DNA from: Chlorobiota bacterium
Lineage (GTDB): Bacteria; Bacteroidota; Ignavibacteria; Kapaibacteriales; NICIL-2
Direction: 5' to 3'
NCBI GenBank assembly: GCA_003695605.1
Contig: RFIK01000229.1
Span: 1 to 9,610, forward strand
Length of the DNA stretch: 9,610 nt
In this document: positions 1 through 6,186 of the stretch, one piece after another
Layout of the letters: the number at the start of each line of letters is the position of its first letter
Numbering within the stretch: position 1 is the first letter of the stretch
The notes under the pieces: model-generated
Told to the model about the DNA's origin: nothing
Databases searched by the model: none
What the model saw: only the letters and a program-made list of their open reading frames with translations
Program-made: the position numbers and the translations under genes

Positions 1-156
1 CGTATCGAAACGACCGAAGTGCCCAATCAAGCTATCAATCCGCGCAAGCTGGCTCCAGAGCGTATCAATCCGGCCGTCACGGGAATAAATCGTATCGGCT
101 CGCCCACGGCGCGTGTAGAGTGTATCAATCCGCCCAGCACGTGCGTAGAGCGTATC
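1..156 (-). repeat. 30-bp in-frame tandem repeat encoding IDTLYxRxGR decapeptides
   Basis: The hexamer cgtatc or a close variant occurs at 1, 31, 61, 91, 121 and 151, an exact 30-bp period. On the minus strand the units encode an Asp at residues 231, 241, 251, 261, 271 and 281, giving DTLYARAGRI, DTLYTRRGRA, DTIYSRDGRI, DTLWSQLARI, DSLIGHFGRF and a sixth unit cut by the edge. The DNA copies differ mostly at tolerated positions while the D-[TS]-[LI] core is kept, so this is a coding protein repeat. A degenerate earlier copy, LDSLTIRR, may lie at 215-222. The total copy number is unknown because the array leaves the window. Confidence 0.9.
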
Positions 157-846
157 CGTTGATAGTTGGTGCAGAACAAGGCGCCGGATGGTAAGCGAAT
201 CGAGCGTCCGTGTCCATTGGGGAGGAGCTGTCGCCCCGCTACTGACGAGCAGTTCGCCTGGTTGGCCTGGATTCCCACCCAATCGAAGAAGTGCTGCAGT
301 GCCAACCAAGTTGAGGCCGCCCGCTATAATATTGCCGCTGGCATCTACTTGGAACTGTGATGATGGCCCAACAGAGAGCAGCGCAAGTGGATTCGCACTA
401 CCAATGCCAACATTCCCTGAGGCCGTGATTCGCAGCCGTTCCTGACCATTCGTCTTGATAACAAGGGGCTGAGCATCCGTTGTGCCCAAGAAATTTAGAG
501 TCGGATCAATGCCTGAATTGCCTTGCAACGACCAAAAGTTCCCACTCCCGGTGAGGAACGGTACCCAATTCGGTGCGGTGGGGGTCCCGTCGTTATACTC
601 GAAGCGATTGGTTGATGTGTTGAAAATCAGGAGGCTCTTTGCTGGAAGGATGATTGCATCGCGCTGGGCAGTCGTCATGCGTGGGATGAGAAGCCCGCTC
701 CGAATCGAGTGAAGCTCCAGCAACGCTGATGTATCGGGTGAGGTTGTGCCAATGCCGACATTGCCATCAGCCCACCCCCGATGGGGACCCCACATCAACA
801 GGAGAATGACTATGAGCACGTGGTACCGCCAATCTCGAACGCGCAT
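1..846 (-). CDS. Secreted tail-fibre-like surface protein with decapeptide repeats (3' end outside window)
   Basis: An open frame of 282 codons reads from ATG at 846 to the window edge without a stop, so the C-terminus is missing. Residues 1-26 look like a signal peptide: a basic N-terminus, hydrophobic VLIVILLLMWG at 10-20, and possible cleavage after GWA at 26. Next come NVGIGTTSP (29-37), a GLLIPRMTTAQRDAI stretch (51-65) and LLIFNTSTNRFEYNDGT (72-88). This arrangement is typical of Bacteroidota/Chlorobiota secreted proteins with tail-fibre-like modules. A second module carries FWSLQGN (104-110), LRITASGNVGIG (138-149) and FQVDASGNI (165-173). From residue 230 a 10-residue repeat begins and continues to the edge. 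Upstream AGGTAGG is a modest ribosome site. Family relatives are thought to be cell-surface or adhesin-like, and some end in a chaperone (peptidase S74-type) domain; whether this one does cannot be seen. No precise function is claimed. The gene lies 179 nt after a response regulator on the same strand. Confidence 0.85.
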   Translation of the reverse strand, partial: MRVRDWRYHVLIVILLLMWGPHRGWADGNVGIGTTSPDTSALLELHSIRSGLLIPRMTTAQRDAIILPAKSLLIFNTSTNRFEYNDGTPTAPNWVPFLTGSGNFWSLQGNSGIDPTLNFLGTTDAQPLVIKTNGQERLRITASGNVGIGSANPLALLSVGPSSQFQVDASGNIIAGGLNLVGTAALLRLGGNPGQPGELLVSSGATAPPQWTRTLDSLTIRRLVLHQLSTDTLYARAGRIDTLYTRRGRADTIYSRDGRIDTLWSQLARIDSLIGHFGRFDT

Positions 847-1025
847 CGCCAAACCTACCTAAGGAGTGAAACTCTCGCTGTCAGTGTTCACGTTTTGCAG
901 AATCATGCACTGCCTTTGTGACGGGCTCTGCAGAACGGTTGCAAATTTGGCGGTTTCCCCAGCCATCAACAATACGTACTACTACGTAATTTCTCTGCAG
1001 CAGCGTCGAGACGAACACAGTGACA
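847..1025 (-). other. Gap between response regulator and secreted-protein gene
   Basis: These 179 nt contain the TACGTA inverted repeat (973-988) and a TGCAAAACGTGAA motif (minus strand, 887-899) that resembles one just before the regulator gene. I see no terminator after the regulator. CAAATTTG at 942-949, which reads the same on both strands, is a one-mismatch -7 element, too weak to call. No small ORF is convincing here. Confidence 0.4.
973..988. promoter_or_regulatory. Inverted repeat TACGTA-CTAC-TACGTA, possible operator
   Basis: Two copies of the self-complementary hexamer TACGTA are separated by 4 bp in the 179-nt gap between the response-regulator stop and the start of the secreted-protein gene. 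The site lies about 127 nt upstream of that gene's ATG. NarL/FixJ-type regulators often bind short inverted sites with TAC half-sites, so the upstream regulator is an obvious candidate to bind here; this is inference. As an RNA hairpin it would be a weak A/U-rich stem with no U-tract, so a terminator is unlikely. Confidence 0.35.
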
Positions 1026-1748
1026 TTAGCAAGCGCTCTGTGCAGATGATGCATCCGAGGGTCGGCGGTCACCAGGAAAGTATACCGAATGGAGGACAGC
1101 ATACCGAACGAGTGCAGCCGCATTTTTTGCACCGAGCTTCTCCATCAAATGTGCCCGGTGCGTCTCGACTGTTCGTGGACTGATGAAGAGGCGATCTGCG
1201 ATTTCATTACTTGTCAGTCCCTGAGCAACAAGCTCAAGAATTTCCTCTTCGCGCTTTGTCAGTGTGACAGTGGCAAGCGATTCTGCCGAGTGCTTGGAGC
1301 GGATGCCTTGCATGATGGCAAGAATTGAACGCGAAAAGACTCGTTCCCCCCGGAGCACCGATCGGAGCGACGAGAGCAATTCCTGGCGGCTAACATCTTT
1401 CGACAGGTATCCATCGGCTCCGATCGTCAAGGCTTGTTGGAGGTAGGAATAGTCCTCGAACGTCGTGAGCATGATGATGTAGGGTTTGCCTGTCGGAAAG
1501 CGTGAGCGTAGTTCGCGCGCAGTTTCCAATCCATTGCGGTTTGGCATGAAGATGTCGAGCAGAACGACATCAGGGTGATGGAGATCTACAAGGACAAGGA
1601 GCTGATCCCCGTCAGCAGCCTCGCCGACAATCACGATGCTACTGTCGCTCGAAAGCATGCGGTAGAGACCCACACGCGCAAGTTCGTGGTCATCGGCAAT
1701 TGCCACGTGTATAGTCTCGGCTGGCAGAGAAGTCATCGCTCGTTTCAT
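1026..1748 (-). CDS. NarL/FixJ (LuxR-HTH) family response regulator, orphan
   Basis: This 240-residue two-domain regulator has a receiver domain at about residues 12-130. It carries the acidic pair D19-D20, the phosphoacceptor D65 in VVLLDIFMPNRNG, the conserved T95 and K117 (YLSKD). A LuxR-type helix-turn-helix follows at 163-218, with LTKREEEILELVAQG and then NEIADRLFISPRTVETH. All residues needed for phosphotransfer are present, so it should be an active regulator that binds DNA when phosphorylated by a histidine kinase. No kinase gene lies in the window. The start at 1748 is preceded by GAAGGTG about 4 nt upstream, one of the clearer ribosome sites here; M5 is a less likely alternative. 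It lies 84 nt downstream of nadE, and the candidate -7 element overlaps the nadE stop. The C-terminal 15 or so residues (DRRPSDASSAQSAC) are a family-atypical polar tail. The target genes are unknown; the adjacent secreted-protein gene is a candidate. Confidence 0.92.
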   Translation of the reverse strand: MKRAMTSLPAETIHVAIADDHELARVGLYRMLSSDSSIVIVGEAADGDQLLVLVDLHHPDVVLLDIFMPNRNGLETARELRSRFPTGKPYIIMLTTFEDYSYLQQALTIGADGYLSKDVSRQELLSSLRSVLRGERVFSRSILAIMQGIRSKHSAESLATVTLTKREEEILELVAQGLTSNEIADRLFISPRTVETHRAHLMEKLGAKNAAALVRYAVLHSVYFPGDRRPSDASSAQSAC

Positions 1749-1783
1749 TGAGCACCTTCACTGTTTTGCATCATAAAGAGATA

Positions 1784-1796
1784 TCGGCATTGCCGA
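1784..1796. promoter_or_regulatory. 13-bp palindrome TCGGCA-T-TGCCGA in the regulator's leader
   Basis: Perfect 6-bp inverted arms around one base lie in the 84-nt gap between nadE and the response-regulator gene, 35 nt before its ATG. The site falls downstream of the putative -7 element at 1828-1835, a position where a bound protein could block transcription. It could also fold as a 5-bp stem with an ATT loop on RNA. There is no run of U after it on the minus strand, so it is a poor terminator. Confidence 0.3.
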
Positions 1797-1827
1797 CGAT
1801 TCGTTGACTCTCCTCGTACCCACAGTA

Positions 1828-1835
1828 CAAATCTA
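1828..1835 (-). promoter_or_regulatory. Putative -7 promoter element (TAGATTTG) for the response regulator
   Basis: TAGATTTG matches the Bacteroidota consensus TAnnTTTG, and its first three bases are the nadE stop codon TAG. Initiation a few nucleotides downstream would give a leader of about 75 nt before the regulator ATG, containing the palindrome at 1784-1796. No convincing -33 TTTG element is visible. One such match by chance in this stretch is possible, so confidence is limited. Confidence 0.4.
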
Positions 1836-3782
1836 CGATGGCGGCAGTGTTTCGCTCTCACTAGCGAGCCACACCGCAGGGAGAGCGTCGCTCGGCATAC
1901 GCCAATCCCCACGCGGAGAAAGCGCGACTGACCCAACCTTGGGGCCATCCGGCAGGCAGGACCGTTTGAATTGGTTGGCAAAAAAACGCTCAAGAAACAC
2001 TGTCAACCACTGCCTCAATTCCTGATGAGAGTAACGCCCTTCGAATGCCCAAGCAGCAAGTTCAAGCACTTTCTCTGGAGCATATCCCCAGCGGATGAGA
2101 TTGTAGAGGAAAAAGTCGTGCACCTGATACGGCCCAAGCACGTCCTCTGTTCGCTGTACGATTGAGCCATCGGGGGTAGGTGGAATCAACTCCGGACTAA
2201 TCGGTGTTTCTAAAATTGCTGCCAGCGCATCCTTTGCATCTGCATCGCCCAGTGTCTCGGCCCACCACGCGATGAGATACCGAACGAGCGTCTTTGGCAC
2301 ACCTGCGTTGACACCATACATGCTCATGTGGTCACCGCCATACGTCGTCCAGCCGAGGGCAAGCTCGGATAAATCGCTGGTCCCCACCATAAGAGCATTG
2401 TGCTTATGACAGAGGTCCATGAGAATCTGCGTGCGCTCCCGTGCTTGGGCATTCTCGAAGAGAACATCCTGCTTGCCGCTGTGACCGAGAGCACCGAGAT
2501 GCTGCTCGATAGCGTCGGTGATGGAAATGATCTCGACGCTAGTACCTAATGCACGAGCCAGCGTTTCAGCTTGCTTCCGCGTTCGTTCGGATGTACCAGG
2601 CCCTGGCAATATCACAGCAAAAATTCCCTTTCGATCGTAGCCGAGTCGGTCGAATGCACCGACACACACCAAAAGTGCTAATGCCGAGTCGAGTCCTCCC
2701 GAAAGTCCGAGAACAACCGCACGCAGCCCAGTATGGAGCAGCCGCTTTGCGAGCGCTGTTTCTTGAATTGCTGCAATCTCCTGGCATCGCTCTGCGCGCT
2801 CGGACGGATCTGCCGGCACAAAGGGTGAAGCATCAATAGTGCGATGGGGGCGATCTCCTTCAAGTGTAGGAATTTCAGCTTGGATCCGCTGCACCGACGG
2901 AAGAGCTTGCTGTCCGAACGTCGCAATTCGACGGCGGTCGTACTGCAAGCGCTCACAATCGAGATCTGCAACGATCCACGTAGTGTCGAACGAAAACGAA
3001 CGCTCTTCCTCGAGGATCACCCCGTTTTCTGCAATAATGCAATGACCGCCGAATACAGTGTCTGTTGTTGATTCGCCCGCACCGGCAGAGGCATAGACGT
3101 AGCCGGCAATACACCGAGCCGACTGCATCCGCACTAAGTCACGCCGATAGTCTGCTTTCCCGAGCACTTCGTTGCTTGCGGAAAGATTGAGCAAGACGTC
3201 TGCTCCTGCACATGCTAACGTTCCGCTCGGCGGCTCAGGCGCCCAGAGGTCTTCGCACAGTTCAATCCCAATCGTTGCGGCGTGCACGTTGCCAACGCTT
3301 ACGTCGAAGACGAGACTTGTGCCAAAAGGTACCTGTCGTCCGGCGACTGTTACCTGGGAAGGTAAATCCTCGCTCGGTCGTGCATACCAACGCTGCTCGT
3401 AGTACTCTCCGTAGTTCGGGATGAATTGCTTCGGTACAACTCCCACAATTCCTTCGCTACTGAGGACAACCGCACAGTTGTACAGCCGTCCCCACGCACG
3501 AAGCGGGGCACCGACTACGAGCATGCCGCCGTGCGAACGTACCAGCGTTGCAAGCGCACGAAGTCCCCGGTCTGACGCATCCAGCAGCGGCGAATGCAAG
3601 ACTAAATCGGCGCACGTGTACCCAACGGTCGCCATTTCTGGGAAAACGACAATTTGCACCCCTGCACTGCGCAGCGCTCGATATGCCTCTGCGATTGCTC
3701 GACAGTTGAATTCAACATCGGCGACCCGCACCGCTGGGCTGCACGCTGCAATACGGAGATAGCCAAAGCGCGAGAGGTTCAC
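1833..3782 (-). CDS. nadE: Glutamine-dependent NAD+ synthetase
   Basis: This cytoplasmic enzyme makes NAD+ from deamido-NAD+, ATP and glutamine, the last step of NAD synthesis. With the GTG start chosen it has 649 residues, close to the usual 640-680 of the two-domain form. The N-terminal nitrilase-like glutaminase domain (about 1-270) shows the Glu-Lys-Cys triad: E49 in VVFPEMATVGYT, K118 in VVPKQFIPNYGEYYE and C176 in IGIELCEDLW. The synthetase domain has the ATP-pyrophosphatase loop LSGGLDS (360-366), GTSDLSELALGW (467-478) and the conserved C-terminal KRSCLPDGPKVG. Having its own glutaminase means it can use glutamine rather than free ammonia. The frame extends to a TTG at 3809, but the residues before NLSRFGYLRIAACSP are not family-like. 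The putative promoter at 3820-3827 would also start transcription almost at that TTG. GTG at 3782 has GGAGC 11 nt upstream. The gene follows the tRNA-Pro terminator, so it probably has its own promoter. Confidence 0.95.
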   Translation of the reverse strand: MNLSRFGYLRIAACSPAVRVADVEFNCRAIAEAYRALRSAGVQIVVFPEMATVGYTCADLVLHSPLLDASDRGLRALATLVRSHGGMLVVGAPLRAWGRLYNCAVVLSSEGIVGVVPKQFIPNYGEYYEQRWYARPSEDLPSQVTVAGRQVPFGTSLVFDVSVGNVHAATIGIELCEDLWAPEPPSGTLACAGADVLLNLSASNEVLGKADYRRDLVRMQSARCIAGYVYASAGAGESTTDTVFGGHCIIAENGVILEEERSFSFDTTWIVADLDCERLQYDRRRIATFGQQALPSVQRIQAEIPTLEGDRPHRTIDASPFVPADPSERAERCQEIAAIQETALAKRLLHTGLRAVVLGLSGGLDSALALLVCVGAFDRLGYDRKGIFAVILPGPGTSERTRKQAETLARALGTSVEIISITDAIEQHLGALGHSGKQDVLFENAQARERTQILMDLCHKHNALMVGTSDLSELALGWTTYGGDHMSMYGVNAGVPKTLVRYLIAWWAETLGDADAKDALAAILETPISPELIPPTPDGSIVQRTEDVLGPYQVHDFFLYNLIRWGYAPEKVLELAAWAFEGRYSHQELRQWLTVFLERFFANQFKRSCLPDGPKVGSVALSPRGDWRMPSDALPAVWLASESETLPPS

Positions 3783-3819
3783 TGCGTGACAAGCTCCGAC
3801 TGAAACCAATTTCTGGCAG

Positions 3820-3827
3820 CAAAGTTA
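3820..3827 (-). promoter_or_regulatory. Putative -7 promoter element (TAACTTTG) for nadE
   Basis: TAACTTTG fits TAnnTTTG and lies between the tRNA-Pro terminator and nadE. Initiation a few bases downstream would leave a leader of about 30 nt before the GTG at 3782. A promoter is expected here because the terminator at 3839-3869 should cut off read-through from upstream. No clear -33 element is visible. Confidence 0.5.
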
Positions 3828-3838
3828 GTTTCTCCAAC

Positions 3839-3869
3839 AAAAATGGCGCTTGCACTACTGCAGGCGCCA
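3839..3869 (-). terminator. Rho-independent terminator after tRNA-Pro
   Basis: Read on the minus strand, TGGCGC-C-TGCA, loop GTAG, TGCA-A-GCGCCA forms a stem of 10 pairs with one C/A mismatch, followed directly by TTTTT. It begins five bases after the last tRNA base. Stem, tight loop and U-tract are all present in this orientation; on the plus strand no U-run follows. It would end the tRNA transcript and any read-through from gyrA-trxB-MFS. Confidence 0.8.
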
Positions 3870-3873
3870 CCGG

Positions 3874-3947
3874 TCGGAGTGGCGGGATTTGAACCCGCGA
3901 CCACACCCACCCCAAAGGTGTGCGCTACCGGGCTGCGCTACACTCCG
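3874..3947 (-). tRNA. tRNA-Pro (anticodon GGG)
   Basis: The minus strand folds into a full cloverleaf. The acceptor CGGAGTG pairs with CACTCCG, and U8-A9 follow. The D stem is GCGC/GCGC with GG in the loop. The anticodon stem is CACCT/GGGTG (last pair U-G) with loop TTGGGGT, giving anticodon GGG at 34-36. The variable region is TGGTC and the T arm is GCGGG-TTCAAAT-CCCGC. The first pair C1-G72 and discriminator A73 are the usual bacterial proline identity elements, which agree with the anticodon. The gene ends in A followed by CCG, so CCA is not encoded and must be added by the CCA-adding enzyme. It reads CCC and CCU codons by wobble. It has a putative promoter element 7 nt upstream and a terminator just downstream. 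Confidence 0.95.
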
Positions 3948-3954
3948 ATCGCTG

Positions 3955-3962
3955 CAAAAATA
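3955..3962 (-). promoter_or_regulatory. Putative -7 promoter element (TATTTTTG) for tRNA-Pro
   Basis: TATTTTTG matches TAnnTTTG exactly and lies in the 24-nt gap between the MFS stop and the tRNA. It ends 7 nt before the first tRNA base, leaving a 5' leader of only a few nucleotides. The same ten bases, TATTTTTGCA, occur at the gyrA promoter. The tRNA could thus be transcribed independently of the operon ahead of it. Confidence 0.5.
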
Positions 3963-3971
3963 CACATTGCT

Positions 3972-5228
3972 TCAGACTGCCCTGCGACTGGCAATTCGGC
4001 GTGGTACCCACCAGAGCACCGCCAGAATACCGGCAGTGCAAAGCGATGCGACACCGAAGACAACGCGGATGCCTGTGTGGGCCGAAAGCACACCGCCAAT
4101 CGGTGGAGCGATCAAGTTCCCCAGGAGCATCGCGCTGGACGCAAGCGACATCATCCCGCTCTGGCGCCCTTCAGGAATACGCATGCTCACGAATGTATTG
4201 AGCGCCGGCACCAAACCACTCACGGCAATTCCCAAAATCACTCGTGCTGCGAGGACCACCCACACTGATCCTGCGATCGCCTGCACGATCAGACTCAACG
4301 TTGCAACCGCAGCGCTCCACCGCACGATCGTTCGCGCTCCACGCCGATCAACTTCCTTGCCGATAAACGGCGCTGCAATGAGCGAACTCAGCCCCGTTAC
4401 TCCGACGACGATCCCCGTGACAAGTTGGAGCTGCTGCTCACCAACGCCAAGCTCCTCCAGGAAAAACGGCATCTGCGGACTTGGCATCACCGTTCCCATC
4501 TGCGCAAGAACAATGCATAGCAACGCAAGAGCAAAGCCCGGAATCGTCCACGCAGCACGGAGATTGTCTCGTACCTGATGAGCGTGCTGTCTGGAACGGT
4601 TGTGATTACTCGTTTCTTCAACTGCCAGCAGAACAACGACAGCACTGACAATGCAAAGCACACTCATGATCCAGAAAACCGAGCGCATCCCTGCATACTG
4701 CGAGATAACACCACCGAGAAATGGTCCTACGACCGCACCCACCGATTGGGATGTCTGGAGAACCCCAAGAGCGTAGCCACGATGTGTCGGTGGCGTTTCG
4801 GCAGCTACAAACCCCAATGCCGCTGCGATAAATCCGCTGATGCCGCCCTGCACTAACCGCCAGATGAAAAGCTCCTGCACACTCCGCGAAAGCCCCATCA
4901 AAATCAGCGCAAACGAAATTCCAACGACTGCTCGGAGTACCATTGCCTTGCGGCTATAGCGATCAGCAAGTGCTCCCCAGATCGGTGATGCTATCAGCGA
5001 TGTAAAGAACGGCGCAGCAAATACAAGCCCGCTCCACTGGCGCTCCTCTGCTTCACTGGTGACCCCAAGCTGACGAATAAAGAGCGGTAGGAATGGAATG
5101 ACCGCACTCATTGCGATCATTGCCAGCATCTGGGCTGACCATAGCGCCCACAAGTTTCGGCGCCAACGGTCCAAGCTATGCGGCGACCTCCGCGCGATGA
5201 CGCACCAATTCCAGCCAACGCGTTGCAT
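3972..5228 (-). CDS. MFS drug-efflux-type transporter (DHA1-like)
   Basis: This is a 12-helix major facilitator protein, probably a proton-driven exporter. With ATG at 5228 it has 418 residues (numbering here). Motif A between helices 2 and 3 reads GALADRYSRK (85-94). RLVQGG (124-129) is the motif-B region in helix 4. GAVVGPFLGG (164-173) is the motif-C signature of antiporter-type exporters. A second motif-A-like GKEVDRRGAR (290-299) opens the C-terminal half. A hydrophilic His/Arg-rich loop (about 206-226) separates the two halves, as usual. The substrate cannot be told; drug or metabolite efflux is the family expectation. The start is uncertain. ATG 5228 overlaps the trxB end by 53 nt and has no ribosome site. 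TTG at 5174 lies one base after the trxB stop, gives 400 residues beginning MDRWRRNLWALW, and has GGAGG 12 nt upstream. Either way it is probably co-translated with trxB. It ends 24 nt before tRNA-Pro. Confidence 0.88.
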   Translation of the reverse strand: MQRVGWNWCVIARRSPHSLDRWRRNLWALWSAQMLAMIAMSAVIPFLPLFIRQLGVTSEAEERQWSGLVFAAPFFTSLIASPIWGALADRYSRKAMVLRAVVGISFALILMGLSRSVQELFIWRLVQGGISGFIAAALGFVAAETPPTHRGYALGVLQTSQSVGAVVGPFLGGVISQYAGMRSVFWIMSVLCIVSAVVVLLAVEETSNHNRSRQHAHQVRDNLRAAWTIPGFALALLCIVLAQMGTVMPSPQMPFFLEELGVGEQQLQLVTGIVVGVTGLSSLIAAPFIGKEVDRRGARTIVRWSAAVATLSLIVQAIAGSVWVVLAARVILGIAVSGLVPALNTFVSMRIPEGRQSGMMSLASSAMLLGNLIAPPIGGVLSAHTGIRVVFGVASLCTAGILAVLWWVPRRIASRRAV

Positions 5229-6150
5229 CAATTGCAGCCATACATCCGCTCCCGGCTGCGGTCACCGCTTGGCGATATACATGATCTTGGACGTCCCCGC
5301 ACGCAAAAACCCCTTCCACGGACGTTCGGGTGGACTTACAATCAGTTACGAGGTACCCCGCTGTATCCATCGCAAGCTTGCCGTGGAAAATCTCGGTGTT
5401 CGGCTTGTGTCCGATTGCTACAAACGCACCATCGAACGGCTCGTCCCAACGAGTGCCTGTCTGAACGTTGCGCAGTCGCAATGCAGTGAGCCGCTTGATT
5501 CCGGTCGGGAGAGTCTCACCGAGAAATTCCTCGACTACTGTAGATGTTATCCAGCGGATTTTCTCGTTTTGCCGTGCTCGCGCGAGCATGATCTTCGAGG
5601 CACGGAACTCATCCCGCCGATGGATGATGGTAACTTCAGTGGCAAATCGCGTCAGGTAGATCGCCTCTTCCATCGCGGTATCCCCACCTCCGATGACCGC
5701 AACGCGTTGGTTACGGAAGAAAAACCCATCGCACGTCGCGCACGCGGATACGCCATAGCCCATGTAATCCGACTCTCCCGGCACCCCGAGCATCTTCGCA
5801 CTCGCACCCGTCGCGATGATGAGTGCATCGGCAGTGTAGCGACGCTCACGGTCGGTCAACAGCTCGAAGGGACGGCGGTCAAGCTGTACGTCAATGACGT
5901 GTTCATAGATAGACTCTGCCCCAAAGCGCTGCGCCTGTTTGCGCATGATGTCCATGAGCTCTGGGCCCAGAATTCCCTTTTCAAAGCCAGGATAGTTTTC
6001 GACTTCCGTGGTGATCGTTAGTTGGCCACCGGGCTGATTTCCTTCGAACACAAGCACTCGTTGCTGTGCCCGTGCAGCGTACAGTGCCGCTGTCAGTCCC
6101 GCTGGGCCAGAGCCGATGATCGCGATGTCTGTGTGTCGAATTTCGTTCAT
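5176..6150 (-). CDS. trxB: Thioredoxin-disulfide reductase
   Basis: A 324-residue flavoprotein of the normal low-molecular-weight bacterial length, it reduces oxidised thioredoxin using NADPH through FAD and a redox-active disulfide. The FAD site GSGPAG lies at 13-18, with GGQLTITTEVENYPGF at 41-56. The redox pair is C137-A-T-C140-D141 in ACATCDGFF. The NADPH domain has GGGDTA (154-159) and HRRDEFRA (177-184), whose arginines favour NADPH over NADH. The second FAD motif is FACGDVQD (282-289), followed by the AAGSGCMAA helix. It begins 36 nt after the gyrA stop with no promoter-like element between them, and its 3' end overlaps or touches the MFS gene, so it is probably the middle gene of a gyrA-trxB-MFS operon. 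Only a weak purine stretch (GACGAG) precedes the ATG. No thioredoxin gene is in the window. Confidence 0.97.
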   Translation of the reverse strand: MNEIRHTDIAIIGSGPAGLTAALYAARAQQRVLVFEGNQPGGQLTITTEVENYPGFEKGILGPELMDIMRKQAQRFGAESIYEHVIDVQLDRRPFELLTDRERRYTADALIIATGASAKMLGVPGESDYMGYGVSACATCDGFFFRNQRVAVIGGGDTAMEEAIYLTRFATEVTIIHRRDEFRASKIMLARARQNEKIRWITSTVVEEFLGETLPTGIKRLTALRLRNVQTGTRWDEPFDGAFVAIGHKPNTEIFHGKLAMDTAGYLVTDCKSTRTSVEGVFACGDVQDHVYRQAVTAAGSGCMAAIDATRWLELVRHRAEVAA

Positions 6151-6186
6151 CTGAACTCGTCACTGTTGGTGGAAATGCTTCGAGCC

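Noticed and set aside
1..160. Regular 30-bp spacing resembling a CRISPR array or non-coding minisatellite
   Set aside because: Units are contiguous with no distinct spacers, vary at codon-tolerated positions, and stay in frame within an open coding sequence with a conserved decapeptide core.
27..305. 92-residue minus-strand ORF at the left edge
   Set aside because: It lies inside the longer edge-crossing frame that starts at 846 but in a different phase; the 282-codon frame has recognisable domain motifs and a signal peptide.
942..949. CAAATTTG as the promoter -7 element for the secreted-protein gene
   Set aside because: It mismatches the first T of TAnnTTTG and has no -33 partner; it is also a common AT-rich palindrome.
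1784..1796. nadE terminator
   Set aside because: The stem is only 5-6 bp and is not followed by a U-tract on the minus strand, so an operator-like role is the better description.
3850..4578. 242- and 141-codon plus-strand ORFs at 3843-4578
   Set aside because: They run antisense across the terminator, tRNA-Pro and the MFS gene. Their N-terminal GVAGFEPATTPT or SEWRDLNPRPHP type sequence is the well-known artefact of translating the complement of a tRNA.
5098..6021. 307-codon plus-strand ORF
   Set aside because: It is antisense to trxB, whose FAD, NADPH and CxxC motifs are all on the minus strand; the plus-strand product resembles no known family and is Arg/Cys/His rich as shadow frames are.
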